The notes under the pieces were generated by a model, which saw only the letters and a list, made by a program, of their open reading frames with translations, did no database searches and was not told where the DNA came from. DNA of 64,000 nt from Methylophaga sp. UBA3192 (GTDB lineage Bacteria; Pseudomonadota; Gammaproteobacteria; Nitrosococcales; Methylophagaceae): assembly GCA_002363955.1 (NCBI GenBank), contig DEXE01000006.1, positions 248,001-312,000 of the forward strand, written 5' to 3'. Numbering within the stretch: the first letter of the stretch is position 1; each line of letters opens with the position of its first letter. The position numbers and the translations under genes are program-made. Shown here piece after piece: positions 1 through 9,215 of this stretch.

Positions 1-1172
1 ACAGTCTGCATTTTGATACCGCCTTACGTAATGATCTGACCTGGTCAGCCAAAGCCTATTACAACTATTACGAGCGTGAGCGTTGGGTGAGGTTCAGTGA
101 GGCTGGTTCATTGGCCAATCGTTATGATGAGCAGGATCATTATGGTTTTATCTCAACCTTATCATGGGATATCAATGAGCAGTGGGCATTAAACTGGGGG
201 CTGGATATCGAGCGCCAGGATGTATTGGAGCAGCGCTTCGGCACCATCGGCAATGTCCGCGAACGTGATACCAGTAATGTATCGCGTAACTTTGATTATG
301 ATTTTGTCAGCAAAGGCACTTATCTGCAGGTATCTCACGCACCGAATGAGTTTATAGCCTGGAATGCAGCTGTTCGGGCTGATCGAATTGATGGGGATTT
401 TAAACAGCGTAATGCAGCGGGGGAGGTGATCAGTAATCAAGATAGTTATGACTATGGCACCATTGTGCAACCCAAATTTAATCTGTTCCTCTACCCAACT
501 GATCAACTGACGTTATTTGCCAATGCTGGACGCAGTTTTCAACACCCGGTCAGCAGTAGTGCCTATACCGATGGCGATCGTTCTGCACGTGATGTCTCGG
601 TCAATGATGGCTGGGAACTGGGGGTGAAGTGGATGCCAACCTATAGCCTCGAGTTACGATTATCCTATTGGGAACAAAAGGCTAAGGATGAGTTTATATT
701 GGTTGATGGCCTGGCTCAAAACGTAGGTAAAACCCTGCGTCAGGGAGCTGACTTTGGTATGAGCTGGATGGCAACTGAGAAACTGACTCTATGGGGTAAC
801 TTCAGCGCCGTGGATTCAGAAATTCAAAGTCCTGGTGCTGATCGCGGCAATGATTTACGCAGTATTCCATCCTACACAGCTTCAACAGGTGTGAGTTACT
901 TGTTTACCCCGGCACTGACCGGGCGTCTGCATTACGATGCTCAGGGCTCGTCTTATATCAACGAAGCCAATAGTGGTGGCAAGTTTGGTAAATACAATCT
1001 GGTTAATGCGAGCATGGATTATGCAACCAGTTGGGGCAATATTAACTTCCAGGTCAATAATCTGTTCAACGAATACGATGAGTATGTCTACGACAATGGT
1101 GGCGTTGATGGGGTGATTTATTCACCGGGTGATGGCGTCAATGCCAGTGTCTCAGTAGCTTATAAATTCTGA
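1..1172 (+). CDS. TonB-dependent outer-membrane receptor, C-terminal part (cut by window edge)
   Basis: The reading frame is open from base 3, so the gene begins left of the window and only about 390 C-terminal residues are seen. They are alternating amphipathic beta-strands rich in Tyr/Trp/Asn/Gly, as in a 22-strand TonB-receptor barrel, with the typical late motif QVNNLFNEYDEYVY and a terminal Phe (SVAYKF), the signal recognised by the BAM complex. The plug and TonB box are outside the window, so the substrate cannot be read. Two bases separate the stop from an ABC-2 permease gene, and a CobW GTPase follows, so a metal or metal-chelate substrate (for example zinc) is an inference from neighbours only. 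Confidence 0.85.
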   Translation, partial: SLHFDTALRNDLTWSAKAYYNYYERERWVRFSEAGSLANRYDEQDHYGFISTLSWDINEQWALNWGLDIERQDVLEQRFGTIGNVRERDTSNVSRNFDYDFVSKGTYLQVSHAPNEFIAWNAAVRADRIDGDFKQRNAAGEVISNQDSYDYGTIVQPKFNLFLYPTDQLTLFANAGRSFQHPVSSSAYTDGDRSARDVSVNDGWELGVKWMPTYSLELRLSYWEQKAKDEFILVDGLAQNVGKTLRQGADFGMSWMATEKLTLWGNFSAVDSEIQSPGADRGNDLRSIPSYTASTGVSYLFTPALTGRLHYDAQGSSYINEANSGGKFGKYNLVNASMDYATSWGNINFQVNNLFNEYDEYVYDNGGVDGVIYSPGDGVNASVSVAYKF

Positions 1173-1174
1173 TT

Positions 1175-2593
1175 ATGAAACATCCGATAGTCGAAATCGC
1201 TCGTCATGAGCTGATCACCCAATGGCGCAGCCAGACCCTGAAAATCCTGTTGCCATTGTTATTGGTGTTAACGGCATTAATTGCGTTTTCCCATTGGCAA
1301 CAGCAGGAGGATTTTATTGAAGCGCAAACCATCTGGCAGCAGCAGAATGATGCTGAATGGGAAGCACAGCCAGATCGACATCCGCATCGTGCAGCACATT
1401 ACGGCACGATGGTGTTTCGCATCATCTCACCACTGAGTTTTATTGATAGCGGGGTGAATCCGTTTGTCGGTAATGCCTTGTTTCTGGAAGCGCATCGGCA
1501 AAACAGCAGCAGCTTTAAACAATATGTCAGCAGCACGGCCTATATGGGACTGGGCTATCTGTCAGGGGCGACGATTATTCTGGTGATCTGGCCGCTGGTA
1601 TTGATCGCTCTGGCCTTTAATAGTGTGAGTGGTGAACGTGGTCATGGCACATTACGTCAACTGGTCTCGCAAGGCATCAGTGTCAGGCAGCTTTTATTCG
1701 GCAAAACGCTGGCTTACAGTCTGATCTCACTGATTTTTCTGTTAGTGATTTTCAGTATTGCTATTGGCTTTATGCTGTTATCGCATGTGCATGGCAGCGA
1801 TGTGTTACGCATGGGCTTGATGTTTGTTTTATATCTGTTTTATTGCCTGTTATGGACCATCACGGTGGTGCTGTTTTCTAACTGGTGTCGCACCAATCAG
1901 CAAAGCCTTTCCGCATTGTTACTATTCTGGTTATTGACGGTTATTGTGATGCCTAAAATGGCTAACAGTGTGGCAGAGATGCAATATCCGATGCCGGATC
2001 GTGCGGTGTTTGATATTCAGACGGCGCAGGAAATTGCCAAAGTAGGTGACTCACATAACCCTGACGACCCCCATTTCACCGAGTTTCGTGAAAAAGTGTT
2101 AGCAGAATATGGCGTCTCACGTGTTGAAGATCTTCCGGTGAACTGGCGCGGTGTCGTGATGCAGGAAGGCGAGCGCATTACCAGCGAAGTATTTACCCAG
2201 CAATATGAAAACTTGATGCAAATCGCTGAGCAACAGAATGAACTGGTCAGACAGGTCGCGTTGTTCTCGCCTTATTTATTAGCAAACAATTTGTCATCTA
2301 TTGTTGCAGCGACTAATGCAGACAGTTTTTTGCATTACGAAAACGCAGCTGAGCAATATCGGTTTAATTTTATTACACAACTGAATCAGTTACATGCCGA
2401 AGAAATTGATTTGGAAAATGATCGTGAACAGAAAGTCTCACATGACCACTGGTCAAAATTGGGTCAATTCGATTATCACGGTCCCATGTTGCAAGACGCG
2501 AACGATCGAATTTATCCGTCATTGTTGATGTTGCTATTGTGGTTAATTATCGGATTAGTGTTACTCGCACGCAGCCGTAATGAGGTCGATTAA
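1175..2593 (+). CDS. ABC-2 type permease with DUF3526-like domain (first of pair)
   Basis: A 472-residue membrane protein with one N-terminal TM helix (about residues 23-41), a long extracytoplasmic loop (about 42-125), then a block of five or so TM helices (about 125-265), a second large soluble loop, and a last TM helix near the C-terminus. This topology matches DUF3526 ABC-2 permeases. It starts 2 bases after the TonB receptor and its end overlaps the next permease, so the genes are translationally linked. No ATPase for this pair is present downstream; it is presumably upstream of the window. Substrate unknown. Confidence 0.75.
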   Translation: MKHPIVEIARHELITQWRSQTLKILLPLLLVLTALIAFSHWQQQEDFIEAQTIWQQQNDAEWEAQPDRHPHRAAHYGTMVFRIISPLSFIDSGVNPFVGNALFLEAHRQNSSSFKQYVSSTAYMGLGYLSGATIILVIWPLVLIALAFNSVSGERGHGTLRQLVSQGISVRQLLFGKTLAYSLISLIFLLVIFSIAIGFMLLSHVHGSDVLRMGLMFVLYLFYCLLWTITVVLFSNWCRTNQQSLSALLLFWLLTVIVMPKMANSVAEMQYPMPDRAVFDIQTAQEIAKVGDSHNPDDPHFTEFREKVLAEYGVSRVEDLPVNWRGVVMQEGERITSEVFTQQYENLMQIAEQQNELVRQVALFSPYLLANNLSSIVAATNADSFLHYENAAEQYRFNFITQLNQLHAEEIDLENDREQKVSHDHWSKLGQFDYHGPMLQDANDRIYPSLLMLLLWLIIGLVLLARSRNEVD

Positions 2594-3959
2594 GGTGAGA
2601 TTTATTCAATTTGAATTACGTCTGTTATGGCAAAACCGTTTGTTTAAATGGCTGATGCTGGGGTATGTTCTGGCAGTTTTATTGGCCATTATCTGGGGTC
2701 AGATGAGTCTGCAACGTGAATATCAACAGCGGACTATCAGTGAAGCGAATTACCAGACAGAACTGGCAGAATATCGTGATGATGCTCCCTTGGATCCTTA
2801 TGCAGCGGGTTATCTGGGATATTACCAGTTTCATCCAGTCTGGCAGACACCTTCTGCCTGGTCAGCGTTGATTCACGGTGAACGCAGTGAAGCAGCCACG
2901 CATACACGTGTGCGTTTATTAGGCTTGCAAGGCCAGTTAAGCAATACCGCGACCGGTAATATTGCTGCCATGCCTATTGGTAAGCTGGACTTGAGTTTTA
3001 TCTGGATTTACCTGATGCCGTTATTAATTGCGGCACTCAGTTTAAATTTGCTGGCCGAGGAAAAAGCCAGTGGCCGCTGGTCATTACTGGCATCGCAGGT
3101 AGCAAATAGTGGCATGTTACTGACTAAAAAGATGTTGATTGCAGCAGGATTGCTGGCAGTGGTGAATTTACTGATTCTGCTTGCAGCAGTGGTCATGACA
3201 GATATTGATTTTGATTCAATATGGTTGCAGGTTGCTGCGGTTTTATTGGCTTATCAACTCTGCTGGTTTTTAATCACTGGCTGGATTATCAGCTTGCAAC
3301 GCACAGCTATTTTTAACAGTTTGTTATTTATCAGCCTGTGGATTGTGTTTGCTTTTGTGCTGCCCGGATTAGCATATCTGTATCAAACACAACAACAGCA
3401 ACCCGCTGAACATGTTTCCATGATCTTTGATCAACGAGAGTTTATGCATGACAGCTGGGACAGGGATCAGCAAGCGGATTTCGATGTTTATTTGCAGGAT
3501 TATCCTCAGTGGCAAACTACTGAACCGACGTTGCAAAAGCCTTTCGACTGGCGCTGGTATTATGCTATGCAGCATATGAGCGATGTGATTGTGGCAGAGG
3601 CGGTCGCGCAGTTTCGTGAGAGTCGTGTGCATTCCCACCAGATTGGCAATCAAGTTGCCTGGTTATCACCGGTGATGCGTTTGCAATACAGTATGAATCG
3701 TTTCGCCGATACCGATATGTTGGCAAGTCAGACATTTCTGGATCAGATTGGTGATTATCACCAGCAATTGCGCGATTACTTCTTTGATTTCTATTTTTTT
3801 GACAAGTCGTTTACGGAAGCCGATTTCGCTAATATTCCTGTATTTGAATATCAGCCGGTAATGCAAAGCTATACGTTAAAAAGCTTAATTAATTTAGTTT
3901 TGATCGGCCTGTTTTTTGTCGGCTTGATTATGCTACAAACTCGGCGTAATCGTGGCTGA
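2580..3959 (+). CDS. ABC-2 type permease with DUF3526-like domain (second of pair)
   Basis: A 459-residue protein with the same architecture as the preceding gene product: N-terminal TM helix, long soluble loop, central membrane block (about residues 140-265), second soluble loop, C-terminal TM helix. The two probably form a heterodimeric ABC permease. The ATG at 2580 lies inside the upstream gene and has no clear ribosome binding site; an in-frame GTG at 2595, directly after the upstream stop codon and 9 bases after a GAGG, is a credible alternative start. The stop overlaps the CobW gene by 8 bases. Confidence 0.75.
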   Translation: MRSIKVRFIQFELRLLWQNRLFKWLMLGYVLAVLLAIIWGQMSLQREYQQRTISEANYQTELAEYRDDAPLDPYAAGYLGYYQFHPVWQTPSAWSALIHGERSEAATHTRVRLLGLQGQLSNTATGNIAAMPIGKLDLSFIWIYLMPLLIAALSLNLLAEEKASGRWSLLASQVANSGMLLTKKMLIAAGLLAVVNLLILLAAVVMTDIDFDSIWLQVAAVLLAYQLCWFLITGWIISLQRTAIFNSLLFISLWIVFAFVLPGLAYLYQTQQQQPAEHVSMIFDQREFMHDSWDRDQQADFDVYLQDYPQWQTTEPTLQKPFDWRWYYAMQHMSDVIVAEAVAQFRESRVHSHQIGNQVAWLSPVMRLQYSMNRFADTDMLASQTFLDQIGDYHQQLRDYFFDFYFFDKSFTEADFANIPVFEYQPVMQSYTLKSLINLVLIGLFFVGLIMLQTRRNRG

Positions 3960-4989
3960 ACCAACCGTCCAATTTAAGCTTTTTCAAAAGGCGATACCGA
4001 CCAATGTGATTACCGGTTTTCTTGGGGTTGGTAAAACCACAGCGATCCAGCACCTTTTACAGACCAAACCGGCAGGTGAGCGCTGGGCGGTATTAATTAA
4101 TGAATTTGGCAAAGTGGGCATAGATAGTCAGTTGTTAAAGACTGATGATTCTGCTGAAGGCGAAATCACCATTCGTGAAGTGCCCGGTGGCTGTATGTGC
4201 TGTGCTGCCGGTTTACCAATGAAGGTGGCACTCAATCAGCTTATTGGAAAAGCCAAACCCGACAGGTTATTGATTGAACCCAGTGGTCTGGGGCACCCGG
4301 AAGAAGTGATCGCCGTGCTGTCAGGTGAATTTTATCAATCAATTATTGATTTACGTTCCACGCTGACCTTGGTGGATGCTCGTCATATGGCTGAAGCGAA
4401 ATATCGTGAACATGAGACGTTTCAGCAGCAATTGCAGATTGCTGATCTGTTGGTAGCGAATAAGGCCGATATGTATGACCAGAGCGAAGTTGATGCTTTA
4501 AAACGATACATCAATGAGCTGCATCTTCAGGAATTGCCTTTACAGATCACGCAAGAAGCCAAAATTAATCCTGAATGGCTAAAACCAAAAGCTAAATTTA
4601 ATCAGGCTGTCTGGAAGGAACAGCCAGCGGAGTTTAATGTTGATAATGAAGAACAACTTATTCCAGATTGCGGCTACCTGGTGGTCACACAAAAGTTAAG
4701 TGGCTGGTATAGCTATGGCTGGCGGTTCAAATCAACATTCAGTTTTGATTACCAACCGCTGATGTCATGGCTGGAGCAATTTAAACAGGTGCGTTTTAAA
4801 GCTGTTTTTCGAACCAGAGAGGGTTTTGTTGCAATCAATCAAGCTGATGACAATTTAACCATTGGAAAACTGCCCGCTCAGGCAGCAGAAAGCCGTATTG
4901 AGTTCATTACCGATATGCCACTTGATGCAAAAAAAATGGAAAACCAACTATTACAGATATGTGGGATAAAGCATGTTAACCCGTCTTAA
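3952..4989 (+). CDS. CobW/COG0523-family metal-chaperone GTPase
   Basis: A 345-residue G3E-family GTPase. Visible motifs are the Walker A loop GFLGVGKTT near residues 22-30, the conserved metal-binding CxCC-type motif in GGCMCC near residue 80, and the following EPSGLGHP segment; the C-terminal half is the CobW_C region (from about residue 230). No His-rich loop is present. Family members move Zn or Co into client proteins, and several are induced by zinc starvation beside zinc-enzyme paralogues. It starts at GTG inside the upstream permease gene (8-base overlap) and its end overlaps the FhcA-like gene by 17 bases, so that amidohydrolase is the obvious candidate client. The client assignment is inference. 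Confidence 0.88.
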   Translation: MAEPTVQFKLFQKAIPTNVITGFLGVGKTTAIQHLLQTKPAGERWAVLINEFGKVGIDSQLLKTDDSAEGEITIREVPGGCMCCAAGLPMKVALNQLIGKAKPDRLLIEPSGLGHPEEVIAVLSGEFYQSIIDLRSTLTLVDARHMAEAKYREHETFQQQLQIADLLVANKADMYDQSEVDALKRYINELHLQELPLQITQEAKINPEWLKPKAKFNQAVWKEQPAEFNVDNEEQLIPDCGYLVVTQKLSGWYSYGWRFKSTFSFDYQPLMSWLEQFKQVRFKAVFRTREGFVAINQADDNLTIGKLPAQAAESRIEFITDMPLDAKKMENQLLQICGIKHVNPS

Positions 4990-6616
4990 AAACGCTCGCG
5001 TATACGACCCGGTACAAAAGTTAAATGGTGAACTCATGGATCTGTGGATCCGTGATGATCGAATCGTTGATCCGAAAAATATAAGTGATAAGGATTCGGC
5101 TATTACCTATGATTTAAATGGGGCTATTACCATGGCGGGCGGTGTGGATATTCACAGCCATATTGCAGGGGGTAATGTGAATACAGCCCGTTTATTACTG
5201 CCGGATCAACATCGTAATCATCTGCAACGACAGGAAAATCTGCCATTCTATAATGCCCGCTGGTCTAGTTTTGAAACCGGTTATCGCTATACAGAAATGG
5301 GCTACAGCATGGTGGTTGAACCGGCGATGTTGCCGGTCAATGCGCCGCAGGTTCACCGTGAAATGGCGGATATTCCGATCATCGATACGGCTGCGCTGGC
5401 GATTCTGGGTAGTGATGATTTGCTGGTATCCATGTTGCGAAGTGGTGCTTCGCAGGATCAGATTAATGACTATGTCAGCTGGACGATTAATACCACCCAG
5501 GCATTAGGATTGAAAGTGATTAATGCCGGTGGTTCACAGGCGTTTAAAGCCGGTGTTGAACAGTTTGGTCTGGATGATGAAGTACCGGATTATGGCATCA
5601 GTTCCCGGCGCTTACTGACTTCATTACAGACCGCTGTGCATCAGCTGGGTATTCCGCATCCGGTACATGTGCATTGTAATAACCTTGGTGTGCCCGGCAA
5701 TGTACAAACCGCCATTGATACCATGGAAGCCGCTCAAGGCTTGCCGATGCATCTGGCACATGTGCAATTTTATGGCTATGGAGCCGAAGGCACTCGTGGT
5801 TTTTCTTCAGCCGCGGCACAGCTAATGGAAGCGTTTAATCGCCATCCCAATATCACTATGGATGTCGGGCAGGTGTTATTTGGTCAGACCGTGACTATGT
5901 CTGGCGATATCATCGCTCAATTTTCCCGTCGTGGTGATGCCAGTCCGCATAAATGGGTAATGTGGCATGCCGAAGATGAGGGCAGTGGTGGCATCGTGCC
6001 TTATCAATACAAAAAAGCCAGTTTTGTAAATGGTTTGCAGTGGGCTATTGGTCTGGAGATTTTCCTGTTATCCGGCGATCCCTGGCGTTTGTTTTTCACC
6101 ACCGATCACCCCAATGGTGCACCGTTTACCCGTTACCCGGATTTATTGCATCTATTGATGGATTATGATTTTCGCATGGCCTGTCTGGCCGAACTTGACC
6201 CTGAGATCATGGAGCTGACCTTGCTCAAAGATCTGAAACAGGAATTCAGCTTATATGATATTGCCATTATGACGCGGGCGGCCCCGGCAAAATTACTTGG
6301 GTTGAATGACCGTGGACATCTGCAACCTGGCGCATTGGCTGATATTGCGGTTTATCGGGAGCAGGATGATAAAGCGGCGATGTTCAGAAAAGCCCAATGG
6401 GTCTTCAAAAACGGTCAGTTGATTATCGAAAAAGGTGAGTTTGTACATCGCCAGTTTGGGCAAACCATGACCGTTAAACCACATTTTGATCGGCAGATTG
6501 AATCGACAGTGAAAGACTACTTCGATCGTTTTTATTCGATGAAATTATCTAATTATGGGGTGCAGGAGGATCTGCTTGCGGATCAACCTCAGCGGTTTGC
6601 TGCAATAAAGTGTTAG
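4973..6616 (+). CDS. Formylmethanofuran dehydrogenase subunit A-like amidohydrolase (FhcA/FmdA type)
   Basis: A 547-residue metal-dependent amidohydrolase whose start (MLTRLKNARVYDP) and body resemble FhcA of the methylotroph formyltransferase/hydrolase complex and FwdA/FmdA of methanogens. In that complex formate is released from formyl-methylofuran during tetrahydromethanopterin-linked formaldehyde oxidation. All expected binuclear metal ligands appear present: H61 and H63 (HSHIAGG), the carboxylated-Lys candidate K181 (LKVINAGG), H232/H234 (HVHCNN), H260/H263 (HLAH) and D378 (TTDHPNGAPFT). It is unusual in not being beside fhcB, fhcC or fhcD here; instead it overlaps a CobW GTPase gene by 17 bases. 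It could be the only copy or a condition-specific paralogue; the window cannot decide. Confidence 0.85.
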   Translation: MLTRLKNARVYDPVQKLNGELMDLWIRDDRIVDPKNISDKDSAITYDLNGAITMAGGVDIHSHIAGGNVNTARLLLPDQHRNHLQRQENLPFYNARWSSFETGYRYTEMGYSMVVEPAMLPVNAPQVHREMADIPIIDTAALAILGSDDLLVSMLRSGASQDQINDYVSWTINTTQALGLKVINAGGSQAFKAGVEQFGLDDEVPDYGISSRRLLTSLQTAVHQLGIPHPVHVHCNNLGVPGNVQTAIDTMEAAQGLPMHLAHVQFYGYGAEGTRGFSSAAAQLMEAFNRHPNITMDVGQVLFGQTVTMSGDIIAQFSRRGDASPHKWVMWHAEDEGSGGIVPYQYKKASFVNGLQWAIGLEIFLLSGDPWRLFFTTDHPNGAPFTRYPDLLHLLMDYDFRMACLAELDPEIMELTLLKDLKQEFSLYDIAIMTRAAPAKLLGLNDRGHLQPGALADIAVYREQDDKAAMFRKAQWVFKNGQLIIEKGEFVHRQFGQTMTVKPHFDRQIESTVKDYFDRFYSMKLSNYGVQEDLLADQPQRFAAIKC

Positions 6617-6620
6617 CGGA

Positions 6621-7196
6621 TTATTCCTCGTATAACTCAATATTGTCGGCTGTCATCGAATAGGCTGATACGGCCACTTCATTTTCGGTGATGGTGGTTG
6701 TCAGAGTGCCCTCAACCCAATAAGGATCGTACAGATTCTGTTGAGCGACACCTTCTTTGGATGTGACATAAATAATCTGATTGGGCGGGGGCGGGGGATA
6801 ATGGATGCAGGCACCGAAAAACGGCACCAGAAAAAATTCGGTCACCAGTTGCTTTTCGTTCATTTCGACTGGGACCATAAAACCGGGTAGACGAATCTGC
6901 CGCTGATCATATTCAGGTTTGACCTTGGCAGACGTTAAGGCCTGTTGATAGCGATCATCGGCAGAACTTTCGAGGGCACCGACCAATTGACTGCTGATTT
7001 GATCTTCAAATGAACCATCTTCGATTTCACTGAGATATTCCGGTGGATTCATTAATGCTTCAAGGTCGTCTTCTGGCATCAGGTCGACCCAATCGATGGC
7101 CTGGTATTTGTCGTTTGCGAACAGAGGTTGAGCTATTGTCAGGCCAGCTATGACGGAAAAAACAAGCCAGAACTTTGCATATTTCAGTGCGGTCAT
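6621..7196 (-). CDS. Exported DUF3299 protein
   Basis: A 191-residue protein with an N-terminal signal peptide (hydrophobic stretch about 11-23, cleavage near PLFAND) and the DUF3299 hallmark GFMVPVE followed by FFLVPFFGACIHYPPPPPNQ near residues 105-145. The family is periplasmic, of unknown biochemical role. It is transcribed towards the FhcA-like gene, from which only 4 bases separate it, and is divergent from a MacB/LolD-like ABC ATPase-permease pair. The same trio (DUF3299, ATPase, FtsX-like permease) occurs in the zinc-responsive PA4063-PA4066 group of Pseudomonas aeruginosa, which supports a metal-homeostasis role by analogy. Confidence 0.8.
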   Translation of the reverse strand: MTALKYAKFWLVFSVIAGLTIAQPLFANDKYQAIDWVDLMPEDDLEALMNPPEYLSEIEDGSFEDQISSQLVGALESSADDRYQQALTSAKVKPEYDQRQIRLPGFMVPVEMNEKQLVTEFFLVPFFGACIHYPPPPPNQIIYVTSKEGVAQQNLYDPYWVEGTLTTTITENEVAVSAYSMTADNIELYEE

Positions 7197-7232
7197 GATG
7201 TATCCGGGAAGTTAAAATTCGAACGAAAATGG

Positions 7233-7250
7233 TATGTTATAACAATAAAG
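7233..7250. promoter_or_regulatory. Candidate Zur-like operator (palindrome TGTTATAACA)
   Basis: The 94-base divergent intergenic space between the DUF3299 gene and the ABC ATPase gene holds a perfect 10-base palindrome TGTTATAACA (7235-7244) in an AT-rich setting. Gammaproteobacterial Zur boxes are built from GTTATA/TATAAC half-sites, but with a different spacing, so only one half matches well. The position suits control of both genes. The regulator assignment is inference. Confidence 0.35.
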
Positions 7251-7290
7251 TGACTGACATAAATTATCCATCATTCAATTCGGTAAACGT

Positions 7291-7986
7291 ATGACCCAGT
7301 GTCCCGCTATCCAAATAGAAAATTGTCAATTTCGTTATCACCCTGACTCAGACAAGGCCTTATTGCAAATTGCTCACTTGCGGGTGGAAAAAGGTGAAAC
7401 GGTGTTTGTTTATGGGCCATCCGGGTCAGGTAAATCGACCTTATTGAATCTGTTGGCAGGCATCTTGTTACCCCAGCAGGGCAATATCAGTCTTGATAAT
7501 GTGATCGTCAACCGGCTCAGTCATCGAAAACGTGATGCGTTTCGTGCCCGGCATATTGGCATGGTGTTTCAGCGGTTTAACCTGATCCCGTATTTAACCG
7601 TTGCAGACAATATCAAACTGGCCAGTCATTTTTCCTTGAGGGATAAACAGTATCTGCAACAACGCAGAGACGGGTTGTTGAATGCGTTGCAACTTGATCC
7701 TGAAATACTGATGCGGCCTGCATCTCAACTGAGTGTAGGCCAGCAGCAACGAGTGGCCATTGTCCGTGCCCTTATCAATGAACCTGAATTACTAATTGTC
7801 GACGAGCCCACATCAGCTCTGGACAGTGATGCACGTGACAGTTTTGTTGATTTGTTACTGGATCAGATCAAAGCGGCACAGGCAACACTACTCTTTGTCA
7901 GTCACGATCGCAGTCTGGCACGGCATTTTTCCAGACAGTTGGATATTCAGTCATTTGTAGACGCAGGAGAAAATCATGCTGTTTAA
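7291..7986 (+). CDS. ABC transporter ATP-binding protein (MacB/LolD type)
   Basis: A 231-residue nucleotide-binding subunit with Walker A GPSGSGKST (about 44-52), Q-loop in MVFQRFN, signature LSVGQQQR, Walker B LLIVDEPTSALD and the switch His in VSHD. The sequence style is that of the LolD/MacB/FtsE branch, which works with FtsX-like permeases in mechanotransmission or lipoprotein handling. It overlaps the next gene, an FtsX-like permease, by 11 bases, so the two are coupled. By analogy with the zinc-regulated P. aeruginosa PA4064-PA4066 genes it may act in envelope metal supply; no substrate can be read from sequence. Confidence 0.88.
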   Translation: MTQCPAIQIENCQFRYHPDSDKALLQIAHLRVEKGETVFVYGPSGSGKSTLLNLLAGILLPQQGNISLDNVIVNRLSHRKRDAFRARHIGMVFQRFNLIPYLTVADNIKLASHFSLRDKQYLQQRRDGLLNALQLDPEILMRPASQLSVGQQQRVAIVRALINEPELLIVDEPTSALDSDARDSFVDLLLDQIKAAQATLLFVSHDRSLARHFSRQLDIQSFVDAGENHAV

Positions 7987-9214
7987 ACTGGCCTGGAAAA
8001 GTTTGTTGGCCCGGCGAGTCAGCGTGTTACTTACTATTTTGATGATGACTGTGAGTATTTTTGTTTTATTGAGCGTGGAAACGATTCGTTATCAGGCCAA
8101 GGACAGTTTTACTAAAACGGTTTCGGGTGTCGATTTGATTGTCGGCGCTCGTACCGGTCAGGTGAATCTCCTGTTGTATTCGGTATTCCACATTGGTGTG
8201 CCGACCAATAATGTTTCCTGGCAGAGTTATCAGGAATTTGCGACTAATCCATCTGTAGCATGGAGTATTCCAATTTCTCTCGGGGATTCACATCGAGGTT
8301 ATCGGGTGGTGGGAACCAGTACTGACTTTTTTGAATTTTTCCGCTTTGGGAATAAACAAACGCTCACCTTTCAGCATGGCAAAGCGTTTAATGAACATTT
8401 TGATGCGGTGATTGGCTCAGAAGTCGCCAAACAACTGGGTTATCAAGTAGATGATGCCATTGTGCTGGCACATGGTATTGCCAGTACCAGCTTTAGTAAA
8501 CATGACGATCATCCGTTTAAAATTACCGGTATTCTGGCCCCGACTGGCACACCGGTCGATCAATCTGTGTATGTGAGTTTACAAGGCATTGAAGCCATTC
8601 ATTTCAACTGGCAGGGCGGGGTGCGAATGCCGGACACAGCCACGCCCGAGTTAGAAGATTTACAGCCAGAAACCATTACGGCATTTATGCTGGGACTTAA
8701 TTCGCGGATACAGACCTTTAATCTGCAACGCCAAATCAATGAATATCGGCAAGAACCATTACAGGCAATTCTGCCAGGTGCGACACTGATGTCCTTATGG
8801 TCGATGCTGAGCAGCGTAGAGCAGATATTATTACTGATTGCCTCACTTGTGTTGTTAGGTGCTTTGATTGGCATGGCCAATATGCTTCTGGTTTCAATGC
8901 GTGAGCGTAGACATGAGTTGTCAGTGCTTCGGGCTTTAGGTTATCGGCCTGGCTTTTTGTTTGCCTTACTTCAGATTGAGGCGTTATTAATCAGTCTGGC
9001 CGCGGCAATCTCAGCCTTTATCAGTTTGCAATTAAGTATGTATGTACTGAAAGACTGGTTGTTGCAGGAGTATGGGATTTTGCTGACGCGATTATCCATC
9101 ATTAATGAGTTTCTGTTTATGTTGCCAATAGTACTTATCGCGAGTTTTCTGGTGGCGCTGATTCCGGCAATCAGTGCCTATCGACAAGGCCTGCATCAGC
9201 AATTAAACCTGTAG
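7976..9214 (+). CDS. FtsX/MacB-like ABC permease
   Basis: A 412-residue permease with an N-terminal TM helix (about residues 18-35), a large periplasmic domain (about 40-270) and three C-terminal TM helices (about 280-305, 325-355, 375-400), i.e. the MacB_PCD plus FtsX arrangement. The segment between the second and third C-terminal features contains the conserved RERRHELSVLRALGYRP coupling region. Its ATG lies within the end of the ATPase gene. It forms a type VII-style ABC pair with that ATPase and a divergon with the DUF3299 gene. Confidence 0.85.
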   Translation: MLFKLAWKSLLARRVSVLLTILMMTVSIFVLLSVETIRYQAKDSFTKTVSGVDLIVGARTGQVNLLLYSVFHIGVPTNNVSWQSYQEFATNPSVAWSIPISLGDSHRGYRVVGTSTDFFEFFRFGNKQTLTFQHGKAFNEHFDAVIGSEVAKQLGYQVDDAIVLAHGIASTSFSKHDDHPFKITGILAPTGTPVDQSVYVSLQGIEAIHFNWQGGVRMPDTATPELEDLQPETITAFMLGLNSRIQTFNLQRQINEYRQEPLQAILPGATLMSLWSMLSSVEQILLLIASLVLLGALIGMANMLLVSMRERRHELSVLRALGYRPGFLFALLQIEALLISLAAAISAFISLQLSMYVLKDWLLQEYGILLTRLSIINEFLFMLPIVLIASFLVALIPAISAYRQGLHQQLNL

Positions 9215-9215
9215 C

